Assembly: GCA_963693365.1 (NCBI GenBank)
Contig: CAVNZM010000012.1
Coordinates: 8,680,001-8,744,000, forward strand
Source: Amoebidium appalachense
Taxonomy: Eukaryota > Ichthyosporea
DNA: 64,000 nucleotides
Reading direction: 5' to 3'
Position 1 is the stretch's first letter. Each line of letters starts with the position of its first letter. The notes beneath the pieces were generated by a model. The model was not told the DNA's origin. It worked only from the letters and a program-made list of their open reading frames with translations, and searched no databases. Made by a program: the position numbers and the translations under genes. Below, piece by piece: positions 1 to 10,612 of the stretch.

Positions 1-1183
1 TATTACATCGGGAGGGAGGGAGGAAGAGGGAGGGGGATCTTTATTTCTTTTATTCCGAGTCTTTCCTTTTTTTTTGGGGGGGGGGGGGGTTTGTTGATTG
101 GCTGCATGTCAGGCAGATGGTTCTACGCAGGATGAGGCCTGGCACCATCCCCTTTTAAGGTCGGGGGGTTGGGTGTGACGTCATCTTCTAGTGCCTTCCC
201 TGTGTGAATGGTTGCGAATGGCTCTTTTTTCGAATGTGATGATTGGTTGCTGTTTGTGTTGGCATGAATTTCATCAATGATATTTGGGGGTTGGCGTGAA
301 TTTCATCAATGACATTTGGGGCTGGCGAAATTTTGGTGGGGGGTGTTCAATGGGAAACTTATAGGGGAGCCGTAATTATATATGACCTGATGTACGAAGC
401 AACAGCGTATGCCGCGATTTGGACATAATTTGGTGCCATAAGTTGAAATTCAGCGAGTCTAGGGAGAGTTTTCATGCTGCACCATTAGTCTTCTTGTAAA
501 AGTTTGTCTGCTCATACCCCGCCCCCCCCCCCCCCCCCCCCCCCCCCCTCCCCCCACACACACACACACACACACACACCACACCGAAAGGTGCAAATCG
601 ATTGCATACACACATTAATCTATGCACATCTATGTGTTGTTTATTTGACCTTCGATCATAGAACATACACAGTGTGTTTTTTTCTCCAAAAACTTATGCA
701 GTACTGCTTTGCCATTTAGCACATTACCATTATTATATAGTACTTCACTCTACATTGATACGCCAAACAGACAAGCATGAAAAACAGTGCACCTTGTAGA
801 CTTGTATCAAAGAAGTTGTATGCAGGACATGCAATTTTTTATAAAACCAAAGAAAAAGTGGGAATAATTGATTGCGGAGAACATTGTGCTATGTTGTGTA
901 ATAAATGGTAACACAGGTGTAGTAGTATTGGTTTACATATTTGCATGTCATGGATGTATGACGATTGAATGTACTGTACGCACCTTCGAACTAGGTTAAT
1001 CTCTTGCAGAAGGTGTGCATATACATATCCATGTGGACGTGGCGCCAGCCCGGTGCAGAAACCACAAGCGCCATAATGTGTGCACGCTGTACGGGGCTTT
1101 TGGCGTATTCGATCTGGAACGCTTGCTTGCGCATGCTTCATGCTACTAATTATAACAATGCCTTACGTAGGGGCTCCCTATCC
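1..1183. other. Non-coding, repeat-containing left flank
   Basis: No gene can be supported here. There is a short imperfect tandem pair at about 263-331 (shared core TGAATTTCATCAATGA), a poly-C tract at about 521-548 and a (CA)n tract at about 555-578. The open frames over the C and CA tracts are low-complexity and are not coding. Confidence 0.7.
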
Positions 1184-1245
1184 CGTAACTATGACCTGTT
1201 TATTAGATGTATTGATTGGCTTGAGAAACACATCATTACAAAATT
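1184..1245 (+). mobile_element. 5'-truncated LINE 3'-end fragment
   Basis: These 62 bases match the last coding segment of the LINE ORF2 at about 9861-9919 with only a few substitutions. The translated end (NYDLFIRCIDWLEKHI) is nearly the same in both places. The match starts abruptly inside the last codons of ORF2 and stops near its end, as expected for a severely 5'-truncated retrotransposed copy or a remnant left by recombination. The sequence that follows (CACGTAATCC) differs from the (CA)n tail of the full element. Confidence 0.85.
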
Positions 1246-1514
1246 CACGTAATCCATTATACTTATCTAATATTAGCACGTCCGTTCGAAATGTGCCCTC
1301 TACTCTAGCTAATAGCCGTCGTACTGCAGCTGATGATCATGATGATAATGATCGACAGTATCGATATCTATGGAATGGCATACCGTAATGTTTGAACCTG
1401 CAGCATATGTTCGGTTACACGAGAGGGAGCCGCTGGGGACAGGATTTGGAGGTGGCTTCCAATCGTCCAATCGAGGGAGCGGTGGTGCCCACCGCAGTGG
1501 TGGTGGTGGTGTGT

Positions 1515-1545
<31 letters not shown>

Positions 1546-1676
1546 GGGGGAGGGGGGGGTCTTGCTCTGGGGCCTCATGCGCACCACCACCGGCCGCGGT
1601 ACCGTGGAGAGGTGGGTCCGAGTGAGTAGCAAGGAAAGAGGATTGGAGGCCCGGGACCCACCACCTCGGGGGGGGG

Positions 1677-1886
<210 letters not shown>

Positions 1887-2340
1887 TCCCGGAGAGAGAG
1901 AGTCCCGCTTGAGCGGGGGTCCCGGAGAGGTGGATGCATGGGAAGGGGGGGGGGGGGGGGGGGGGGGGGGGAGGGAGGGGGGGGGGGGGGGGGGGGGGGG
2001 GCTGGAGGGGGGAGGTTTCAGTACTGCAGAGCCGCCTGACTGCCGAGCTGCAATGTTTCACGGTTAGCCACCAAATAGTAATAATGATGAAAGATGCACA
2101 ATGCAGCTCATATTCACGCAGTCATGCCCCCACGTGAACTGCATGCATATGCATAGGTAGAATTGCATCATACGAGTCATCCCAATGCACCATGGCATTG
2201 CAACAGTGTGAGCCCCGCCTCGACATCAACAAGCTCTTGCTCGACATTTGACACGTCTCTTTGGCTCTGCGGCCCGCGGCGTCTACAATTCCTTGTCTCT
2301 CTTTGAGAGCTCTGTCTCAATTTTGCGTGGCCACCGATTA

Positions 2341-2440
2341 CATATTCCACCCGCCAAAACTCGGCATATGACATCGATATCTGCGACCGAATCGATTGAC
2401 CGCCCGGCCGGGGACTTTTGGCGGACGAAGCCTTTGCCGC
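2341..2440 (-). repeat. Diverged inverted copy of 5026-5085
   Basis: The reverse complement of this stretch shares the 17-base core CTTCGTCCGCCAAAAGT with 5037-5053, followed in both by a similar spacer and a CGCAGAT...ATATGC segment. Each copy carries two CGCCAAAA motifs. Function is unknown. It could be a dispersed promoter-like or transposon-terminal element. Confidence 0.6.
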
Positions 2441-3235
2441 GCACCACCAAAAGTACATATGTACGCGGCAGGTCCACACACTATACCGTTCAACTTCTTT
2501 GCTTCTTAACTCTTTTGTAGACTTTCTCATGACTAGTACTGCGCGTATATTTCTAACAAGCTAATTACTGTATAAAGTACTTATAGAAGGCTCTTTGTTA
2601 CACAAAAGCGTCCAGCGGCTTAGCCACCCTACATAGGTCATGAGTTCCAGCCTGTCAGACCTAAAGTAGCGCCCTGTGCACATGCTCATGCATAATGTCA
2701 CGGTTGGACTAATATCATGGGTAGAAAAAAGTGGGAGGGAGAAAGAAAGGGACTTAGAAAGATTGAGAGCGACATACAGAGCGAAGGAAAAAGACAGAGA
2801 TTTGCAGGCAGGTAGACAAGTCGTAGAGCCCGGAGGTGGAGAAAGGTGAAAGGAGGGAGGTAGGGATGGAGAGGAGAGAAGGGGCGGGGCGAAACTTTGA
2901 AGGAAGAAGAAAGGGAGGGGAGGCGGAAAGGAGGAAAGAACTTGAAAAAAAAGAAGAAAAAAGACACTATGGGGACGGAGAAGTTCTTTTTTTTTTCTTT
3001 GGGGGGGGGGGGGGGGGGAGGGGTGGGGCACGGGGAGGGGGGGGGGGGGGGGAGGGGGGACTGAGGGCAGGCATACAGGCAAGAGGGCCCTGAGCACCCT
3101 GGCCGATATATATAGGAAACAGGTACACGCGTACGGGACTAAACTACAGGGATGACCTAGCAGAGAATGTAAATCAAGGGGAAAACAACAAGGTAGTACG
3201 GGAAAACGTTGTGTCAGTGTACGCTTGTCACGGGG

Positions 3236-3275
<40 letters not shown>

Positions 3276-3276
3276 G

Positions 3277-3332
<56 letters not shown>

Positions 3333-3794
3333 TGTGTGTGTGTGTGTGTGTGTGCGCGGGCGTGTGTGAGAGTGTGTGCATGTGTGTGTGTGTGTCTTTG
3401 TGTGTGTTTGTGTCTGTGCCTGTGTGCCTGTGTGTGTGAGTACATGTGTGTGTGTAGTGTGCCGGCCACTGTGTGCTGAGCCTGGGGGGAGGGAGAGGGG
3501 GCAAGAGAAAGCGAAGGGGTCGGGACGGGGTGGTTGAAGGATGGGGTTGTGCCCGAAACTTTCTGATAAACGGTTTTCAGATAACCTGTACGAGTGTTCG
3601 CATAGAAAGCTTGTGCTTGCTATGTGCATCTATTCCCCTGAAACTGCCGGACACGACCATACTAGGACAAGCCGCGCGTGTGTGGGGGAGGGGGGGGGGG
3701 GGGGGGGGGAGGGTCGACATCACCACGTATGTTGAATTTGCAAACTGCAAGCTCTCTATACCGGTACCGTAGATCCTCTTAGTAGTGTCTGTGT

Positions 3795-3873
<79 letters not shown>
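3795..3873. repeat. (CT)n microsatellite
   Basis: About 80 bases of uninterrupted CT dinucleotide, followed by a short (ATCT)n segment. Confidence 0.95.
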
Positions 3874-3877
<4 letters not shown>

Positions 3878-4783
3878 TCTATCTATCTATCTATCTCTCT
3901 TCTCCTCCCTTTCGAGTCTCTATATCATCGTCTCCTTTCTGTCTACTCTCGTTCTCTCTCTCTGTGGGGTTGGGGCCCCCGGGGGGGGGGGGGGGGGGGC
4001 AGCTAGTAATAGGGATAGAGAGCCTTGCGGACGAGCAGCTGGCTGCTGCACATTCAAACATAACATGTTTAGGGGAGTGGAACTGTTCAAGTTGGGCTGG
4101 TTGAAGGGGAAGGGAGAGAGCGGGGGGAGGGGGGAGGAGGAGGGGGGGGGGGGGTTGCTGGGGGTCCCGAGATCTCAAGAGGAGATGCACAGTGTTGAAG
4201 TCTATGTATTGCATGTTACCGCTTACGGGTTTCATCGGAGCACAGGCGTGTTTGTGTGCGTACAGTGCAAGGCGGGAAAGCTGACGGTGCCGGTGTAAGG
4301 AAAAGGGAGAGGCTGGTAATAGAAAAGACTCCAAGAAATCACAGTGCTGGAAAAGTACATGCTCTTAGGGGACGTAAGGATTCCGCAGGGATGAAGGGGG
4401 GGGGGGGGGGGGGGGTACAGGAAAGCAGGCTGTGCAGCCCCAGCCTCCTTGGCCACTATTGTGGTCTCCTGCGTTTTCAGCAAAGGCGTTTCTGTCCTCC
4501 TTTCTATTTTCCGTTGATCATGAACATAAAGCCTACGGCTTGTGTCAAGAAACGAACCAAGCTCGTTTTGCTTTAGCCCTCCACCCAAGTTGCCAAAACC
4601 GTGAGGGGAAAAAAATAAAATAAAAAAAAGTTTAGCAAGGTTATCCAAGCATTCAGCCTGTGTAGTTTTAAGTTAGCCAAACCTGGCACTGCGATACGGT
4701 GACGAAAGTTTGACCCGTGAGAAGGTACAAGCTGTGTAGCTGTGCCTTTGTCGTGCTCGAGATCTCTGGGCAAACACAAACTA

Positions 4784-4784
<1 letters not shown>

Positions 4785-4840
<56 letters not shown>
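4785..4840. repeat. Poly-C homopolymer
   Basis: About 56 consecutive C residues on the + strand. Confidence 0.9.
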
Positions 4841-4842
<2 letters not shown>

Positions 4843-5025
4843 TCCCCCCACCCGGCTTGTTTTGTTACATCCTTAGGCTTCACATACAGAAAATGCAGGA
4901 GCAAAGCACGTAACTTAGACCGTTAACAAAAAGATGGGGAACGGTAGGGGTAATGATCATGATATCCTGCCAGTACCACGCGCGTATATCGTATGTAGGG
5001 CCGCCGCGCGCTGTGAATGATCCGC

Positions 5026-5085
5026 CGCCAAAACTCCTTCGTCCGCCAAAAGTCGGTGACGTCACAATTCGCAGATGTCAATATG
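5026..5085 (+). repeat. Diverged inverted copy of 2341-2440
   Basis: Contains the core CTTCGTCCGCCAAAAGT (5037-5053), which occurs in reverse complement near 2413-2430, plus a CRE-like TGACGTCA at about 5056. Confidence 0.6.
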
Positions 5086-5593
5086 CATTCATGCACTATA
5101 CAATGGGTCACGTGCAGCCTTGCAACACGTGCACTCCAGAAGTCCAAATTGGTCGCGCGCGCCAGGCTGTGAAAAAAAAATAAAAAAAAATAAAAATTAC
5201 AGGGTCACGGCCAGAAATTTTTTTATTTTTTTCTTTTGACTGGATTTATTCGACGGAAAGATATGCAAGTATGCACGGCATACGGAGAAGACAATAAAAA
5301 CTTCACGAGTTATCCAGTAACAAGTGCATACTGAGATACCTGAACACTGTGTGAAAATCATATAAATACTCAATGTGACGACCAACAGAATTTAACAAGA
5401 AGTCTAAAGCCAATTTAAATGGCCCCGTTGTGGAAAAAGGCCGAGTTGGCCGGGGGGCCCCCTACGTGTTCACATTGCCAGCTAGTGTAGCAGACACCCG
5501 TAGGGAAAGAGGTAAAACGCCAGAAAATTGCCCCTGAAAGTCCGAAAATTGTCCCTAACTTTTTGAGGTTAGGTCCATCAATTATCCAAAAAT

Positions 5594-5660
5594 TGGCCCT
5601 AACAGAGCCAAATATATAAGAAAACATACCTAAAAACGGTTGTTGGCTCTGTTAGGGCCA
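5594..5660. repeat. Perfect 18-bp inverted repeat with TATA-containing loop
   Basis: TGGCCCTAACAGAGCCAA (5594-5611) is exactly complementary to 5643-5660. The loop of 31 bases contains TATATAA. It lies about 40 bp upstream of the tandem 51-bp units that begin the LINE 5' region, so it may be part of that element's 5' end or the target-site flank. Confidence 0.9.
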
Positions 5661-5697
5661 TCCAGGCTGGTGGAAAGTTACCAAAATGGCTCACACG

Positions 5698-5799
5698 TAC
5701 TGACGGTGTGCACGCGCTGCGATGAACTTTACGTTCGCTGCAGACGGGTACTGACGGTGTGCACGCGCTGCGATGAACTTTACGTTCGCTGCAGACGGG
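5698..5799 (+). repeat. Two exact 51-bp tandem units, LINE 5' region
   Basis: Unit 1 (5698-5748) and unit 2 (5749-5799) are identical and begin TACTGACGGTGTGCACGCGC. Tandem monomers at the 5' end of a LINE often carry the internal promoter (known from mouse L1). That role here is an inference. Confidence 0.9.
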
Positions 5800-5909
5800 C
5801 CTTACACTCTCGCGACCGCGTGCATGCTTTCTGTCGCGGCGCCTCGACGGTTCGATAGAGTCCAGTGCTCGCTGAATGTGTAAGGAAAAATAAGGAGCCA
5901 TCTCAGTAG

Positions 5910-6735
5910 GTGGCAGCCAAAATGGCACTGGCCAAAAGCAACTTTCACACCCTGGCGCGCGCTCATCCCACCCCAACACAAAACAACACAGGACCGGAAG
6001 CACAGCTCCCGGCAGAGTTCCTAGAATATGCGAACTCTCGTAAAACACCCGAGCTCCGCCAAATTGCCAAGGAAACATATGCCAGCATTCTTGCAGGCAA
6101 CGAGTACCGCCGCAACTCCCCTCCCAAACCGCCGGCTAAGGGGAACACCCAAGCAAACGGTAACATCAACATCCCACGCAAATACGAGAGGGTGTATTTC
6201 AAAGTCAAGCACGGCAGACGCCCACACAGGGCCATGTGGTCCATCTTCAAGGCTCTCGGCTTCCGGTGCTCTCGCATCCTTTGTCTGTCCTTCATTGGAT
6301 ACGATGTGCTGGAAGTAGCAGTACGGGGCGACTATACTAAGTAACCGTGCGTTCATCCGTGACGCGACAAAGGGGTGTGGAAGCTTCTTCACCCACCTCC
6401 CAAGCTACGACCCATGCGCGCCGGAAAACATTCAGAAAGCAGACAAAGAACGTAAAGTGTCTGCTAAGAATGCGTGCGCCACACGTTGTCGTGTACGCAT
6501 CAGCAAGGCAAAAGAGTTCCTCGCAAAGTTGGAAAACGATGCTACGAGCGTGATAGACACGGACACGAAGGAACCAATGTTTTCTGGTGAGAAACTGCTC
6601 GAGCGCAAACGCCGATGCGAGATGGAAATCGAGCTCTTCTGCGAACTGTTCGCGCTGGCGGAAGGTCGTGCATACGACCCCGTAAGCGACAAGTGGGAAC
6701 CAACCCCACAGGTGTCGGACCAAACCGATGCCTAA
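5910..6735 (+). CDS. LINE ORF1 (Gag-like), frameshifted
   Basis: The first part (5910-6344) reads in one frame and ends in TAA at 6342-6344. The following part is open in the +1 frame from just after a TAG near 6316 through 6735. Joined by a +1 shift somewhere in about 6319-6344 (a CGGGGCGACTATAC segment), the two would give a protein of roughly 275 residues. It contains a KVKHGRRPHRAMWSIFKALG segment resembling the compact nucleic-acid-binding domain of LINE ORF1 proteins, and a charged, helical C-terminal half. The final TAA overlaps the ORF2 start (ATGCCTAA), a layout compatible with termination-reinitiation. Either the copy is damaged by one indel or a programmed shift is used. The sequence cannot separate these. 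Confidence 0.75.
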
Positions 6736-9700
6736 TTTATCCTTCTTCTTCTGGAATGCTCGGACACTGGGCCCCCAAAAGGGCCTCCCCCCCGGGACAC
6801 TCGACGATAAAATCAGCTACATACAACAACAGACAAACAACCACACGTTTACAGTGATTTGCGAAACACAGTTTAAAAACCACCACAAATTCAACTCTAC
6901 ATTGGTCGACACATCCACACACCCCGGTTACGCGAAAAACCGAGGCATTATTGTACTTGCCGCACCACACGTGAGAGTGAAGTGCAAACCGGTAGCAAAA
7001 ACGGAATTCTCGGTTTCTATAGAGTTTCTTTCTAATGTTTTTACTTTTGTATATTACCCACCATCTATGTCGGTTGTCGAATTGACTCACGAGTTGTCAC
7101 AGTTACCAATGTCCACTGTTATTTTAGGTGATTTTAACACGCGACTCCACCACACAGACACACTGCAAGTGAGTGTCGGGTACCCATCTAAGCCCCCGGA
7201 GCGTGCTATCCCTTTAGCAAGGTATGTCCAAAGTCACACTTTGCGGTTCCCTCAAATATCCCATGCCCACAACACCGACTGGGGAGTGGCCTTTTGGCCA
7301 TCAACCATGTCAAAACTCTCTCTCCCTCCTAACCTCTCTAGGTCATCTGACCACTCTCCTATCCTTTTCCTACCTAAGATCTCCCTTGATCTGCTCCCCC
7401 CTCCCCCTCCCACCTTTCGCCTCCGTCTATCCCAGCTTAAGTCACAGTGGGGTAGAGTTGATGTATGTGTATGCTATGCTACGAAACACCCTATATATAT
7501 GCGCCTATTAGAATCTGCACAAGCCAGGCCAGATTCACATCTCGTACTAGATACATGCACTAACTTTATTGTTGATGATTTGATAGATCTCGGTGATTAT
7601 GCTGGCGGTGGTAGGAAGGAATATCCCGATGCTCTCTTGTTACCAAACACCACTCCCGCTAGACTAGGTGAACCCCTGTCTCAAAAGGAAAGCTTGCGCC
7701 GGCTTGCTAGTATGAATCGATTTGGCCCCCCTGCTCGTATTATTGGTGATACCACTGGAGACCCCCTCATAGACTCTGATAAGTATTTCTCGGAACTGTT
7801 TAAAGATAGGACCCCCGCTCAGAAACCTATTGTGTGGCCTGTAGACCCATCTATCCCCATAGAATCGATCCTCCCCTTTTTCAGTCCCGATGCCATATGG
7901 TCTGTGATATCTAGTTATAGCTCTAGTAAGTCTTGTGGACCTGATGGACTCCCTGCTGGGTTTCTTAAAATCCTTGTTCCCTCCTACCCACAAAAGGAAA
8001 GTGATCGTGCTATTAAACCTGATCTTACTATCATGTTAAGCTCTCTCTTTTCTTGGTGTGTTAAATGTGGACATGTCCCGTCATCTTGGTTAGATACCTT
8101 AGTGATCCCCATAGTTAAGAAGGACTCTGAGGGCCCCATATCATCCTTTTGCCCCATTACACTAACCCAGGTTGTTCGTAGATTCTTTGAAGCTTGCTTA
8201 CTTAGGTTATTTGCACATCACCCTAGGTTTCAATCTATTCTTCACATACACCCATGCCAATCCGCTTTTCGTAAAAACAATTCATGTTATGTTCAAATAA
8301 TGGCACTGCACGATTCTATGCAAGTTGGTGCACAATATGTTGGCTTTATTGATTGGAAAACTGCTTACGATTCTGTCTCCCCTGGTCTCCTATGGGAAAA
8401 GCTTGCTGCACGGGGTGTACCACACTGCATTGGTGTTCTGTTAGAAGCACTCTTGTCTCAAACCTATGGTAGAGCTGTGGTTAATGGGCATCTTTCATAT
8501 GGTTTTGCTCGTACTAGAGGTCTCTTGCAGGGTTCATTGCTTAGCCCCTTTTTGTTTAACCTATTTATAGATGATTTGGCTGTCAAGATTTACGCCGAAA
8601 ACGATGACCCTATTAATAACTTTCCGCCTGCACTTCTCTATGCTGATGATCTGTCCCTCCTTGCCCGTACCCCTAGACGCCTGCAAAGATTGTTCGATGT
8701 AGTGTCAGAGTGGTGCAAGGCAAACCTTATGATCCTTAACATAGACAAATGTGGTGTTCTTGTACCTGATATAGCTAACAATTTACACACATTTACATTA
8801 TCATCTAAACCTGTACCTATAGTTCCAGAATACAAATATCTTGGTGTTCCGGTTGATTCTGTTGGTGTTATGTTTCCCCATATGGTCGAAAAGAGGGTAG
8901 AGTTGGCTCGTAAGCGGTTAGCTTTCTTCTCGGCTAATATTTTTAAAGACACACCCCTCCATCCTTCTATTAGACTTACATTTATTCGCACTTTTGTCTT
9001 CCCGGCATGTGAATATGGTTTACCCCTTCTCGCCGCTTGGATCAAGAAAGAGAGAACTAGAGCGCTTAAACCCTTGGCAAATTTCCTTGAAGCAGAAGTT
9101 GCCTCCTTTCTATCTAACAACTGTTGTAAACCTGGGCCTGTAACGCTCTCGATATATGGTCTGGTCCCAATAGCTGCTAGAGTATCCTATCTCGCGCTGA
9201 AATTCAATAAGCACATAAGCCGCTTAAAGAAGTATTTGCCCTCCCACCCTCTCTTCTCTATCCGACCTGTCCCCTCCTCACCTCTCCCCTCTTTCCTCCC
9301 CTCTCTCTCCCCTTCTCCCCTGGGCACAAATACAAATAAACCCCGCAATAGTGTGTGTGTGACTTTGGACTGCCACTTACTTATTAAACATGTACACAAT
9401 CACAAGATAATCACGCAATATAACAAATGGAAAAAGATACCACACGACACTAGACCCGATGAAAGCATACACCTTGAAAAACTAAGCCTTATGTCTCGTT
9501 TTATATATACTGACCGCCTCAACCATATTGCCAAATATGGCACTCGCAAGTGTATAACACCTAAATACATATTACCTTCCTGTAGAACTGGTCTTTCTCT
9601 AGCTGATGGTATTATTGATCAATTACCACGCTTTTACTGTACACGTGCTATACAGTGGAGATCTAATAAGTATAAGGTGGCATCATTTGCATGCCCAAAC

Positions 9701-9922
9701 AACACACACACACACCAGTTTAACCGGTCATGTATCGCCAAATGTAGTTTGATAGACCACATAATACCGCAACACACACACGTCACATTCACAACAGACA
9801 CCCAGAAAGATAGCCTACCTGTAAATTACAACATCCTTGATTTTATACTAAACACGCGTAACTACGACCTGTTTATTAGATGTATTGATTGGCTTGAGAA
9901 ACACATCACTACAAAATTATAG
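6728..9922 (+). CDS. LINE ORF2: AP endonuclease and reverse transcriptase
   Basis: An intact 1,064-residue open frame. The N-terminal AP-like endonuclease has its landmarks in order: WNARTL (about residue 9), VICETQ with the catalytic Glu (about 46), GDFNTR (about 134-139) and SDHSPI (about 207-212). The reverse transcriptase follows, with FIDWKTAYDSV (Asp about 542), GLLQGSLLSPFLFNLFIDD and the YADD box (about 638-641). The C-terminal third is basic and includes Cys/His-spaced residues near the end, but I do not recognise an RNase H. The protein nicks target DNA and primes cDNA synthesis from the LINE RNA. Because the frame is uninterrupted the copy may be recent. I do not assign a clade. 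Confidence 0.97.
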   Translation: MPNLSFFFWNARTLGPQKGLPPGTLDDKISYIQQQTNNHTFTVICETQFKNHHKFNSTLVDTSTHPGYAKNRGIIVLAAPHVRVKCKPVAKTEFSVSIEFLSNVFTFVYYPPSMSVVELTHELSQLPMSTVILGDFNTRLHHTDTLQVSVGYPSKPPERAIPLARYVQSHTLRFPQISHAHNTDWGVAFWPSTMSKLSLPPNLSRSSDHSPILFLPKISLDLLPPPPPTFRLRLSQLKSQWGRVDVCVCYATKHPIYMRLLESAQARPDSHLVLDTCTNFIVDDLIDLGDYAGGGRKEYPDALLLPNTTPARLGEPLSQKESLRRLASMNRFGPPARIIGDTTGDPLIDSDKYFSELFKDRTPAQKPIVWPVDPSIPIESILPFFSPDAIWSVISSYSSSKSCGPDGLPAGFLKILVPSYPQKESDRAIKPDLTIMLSSLFSWCVKCGHVPSSWLDTLVIPIVKKDSEGPISSFCPITLTQVVRRFFEACLLRLFAHHPRFQSILHIHPCQSAFRKNNSCYVQIMALHDSMQVGAQYVGFIDWKTAYDSVSPGLLWEKLAARGVPHCIGVLLEALLSQTYGRAVVNGHLSYGFARTRGLLQGSLLSPFLFNLFIDDLAVKIYAENDDPINNFPPALLYADDLSLLARTPRRLQRLFDVVSEWCKANLMILNIDKCGVLVPDIANNLHTFTLSSKPVPIVPEYKYLGVPVDSVGVMFPHMVEKRVELARKRLAFFSANIFKDTPLHPSIRLTFIRTFVFPACEYGLPLLAAWIKKERTRALKPLANFLEAEVASFLSNNCCKPGPVTLSIYGLVPIAARVSYLALKFNKHISRLKKYLPSHPLFSIRPVPSSPLPSFLPSLSPSPLGTNTNKPRNSVCVTLDCHLLIKHVHNHKIITQYNKWKKIPHDTRPDESIHLEKLSLMSRFIYTDRLNHIAKYGTRKCITPKYILPSCRTGLSLADGIIDQLPRFYCTRAIQWRSNKYKVASFACPNNTHTHQFNRSCIAKCSLIDHIIPQHTHVTFTTDTQKDSLPVNYNILDFILNTRNYDLFIRCIDWLEKHITTKL

Positions 9923-9943
9923 CGCACGCGCACACACACACAC

Positions 9944-9994
<51 letters not shown>

Positions 9995-10026
9995 CCAGCT
10001 GATACCGAGTGTCCCGAGGGGAGCCC

Positions 10027-10076
<50 letters not shown>

Positions 10077-10442
10077 GGGGAACCCCAACTAATTGATTTC
10101 TCCTTGTAGTCTTTATGGTGTCTCGTAGAGAAAGTAAACCCTGATATATAGTCACCACCCGACATCTATGTACGTGATCATGATATACCGCTGAGGGGAT
10201 ATTCCGAGCAAAACCCCCCCCCCCCATACCTGAGACTGGTTCTCTTTGCCTCGAGTAAACAGCGTAAACCCCCATCTGAGCTTCCCGAGCCTTCTACTGA
10301 CCTCGAGGCTCCGGTTCCGGAAGATTCGGGCATGGCCATTGGCCATGGGCGTGTGCGTGTCCCTGGACTTCCTGCGCATGCGTGCCCGTGAACAATGACC
10401 GTGAACAATGAACATTGTGTCTTTGTACGTGTGCATGCTGGC
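9923..10442. other. LINE tail and spacer: (CA)n, poly-A, unique sequence
   Basis: After the ORF2 stop come (CA)n (about 9927-9993), then a poly-A run (about 10031-10074) bracketed by GGGGAGCCCC and CGGGGAACCCC, then about 350 bases of unique sequence with no gene. I see no AATAAA signal for the LINE. Confidence 0.7.
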
Positions 10443-10612
10443 ACGTACTGACGGTGCCTGGGCTGCTATGAACTTGCCGTTCGCCTCACACCCTCTATTT
10501 TTCCTTACACTCTCGCGACCGCGTGCATGCTTTCTCTCGCGGCGGCTCTACGGTCCCGAGAGTCCAGTGTTCGCTGTGTGTGTAAGCTGTTGAATACGAG
10601 TCACCTCAGTAG
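10443..10612 (+). mobile_element. Second copy of the LINE 5' leader
   Basis: This segment parallels 5698-5908. It has a diverged 51-bp unit (TACTGACGGTG...GAACTT), the shared block CCTTACACTCTCGCGACCGC, then GCATGCTTTC and TCAGTAGG. It breaks off where ORF1 would begin, so it is a solo 5' leader rather than a second element. Confidence 0.8.

Larger units (their letters stand above)
5698..9995 (+). mobile_element. Non-LTR (APE-type) retrotransposon
   Basis: A nearly full-length LINE. In order it has tandem 51-bp 5' units, a GC-rich untranslated leader, a Gag-like ORF1 (frameshifted), an ORF2 with endonuclease and reverse transcriptase, and a (CA)n tail at about 9927-9993. There are no long terminal repeats, integrase or protease. 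Only the last 62 bases are found again as a fragment (1184-1245), and the 5' leader recurs at 10443-10612. I could not define target-site duplications because both edges are repetitive. Confidence 0.9.

Noticed and set aside
1080-1388. Protein-coding gene near 1.0-1.4 kb
   Set aside because: The only recognisable part is the LINE ORF2 end at 1184-1245. The surrounding frame is chance read-through.
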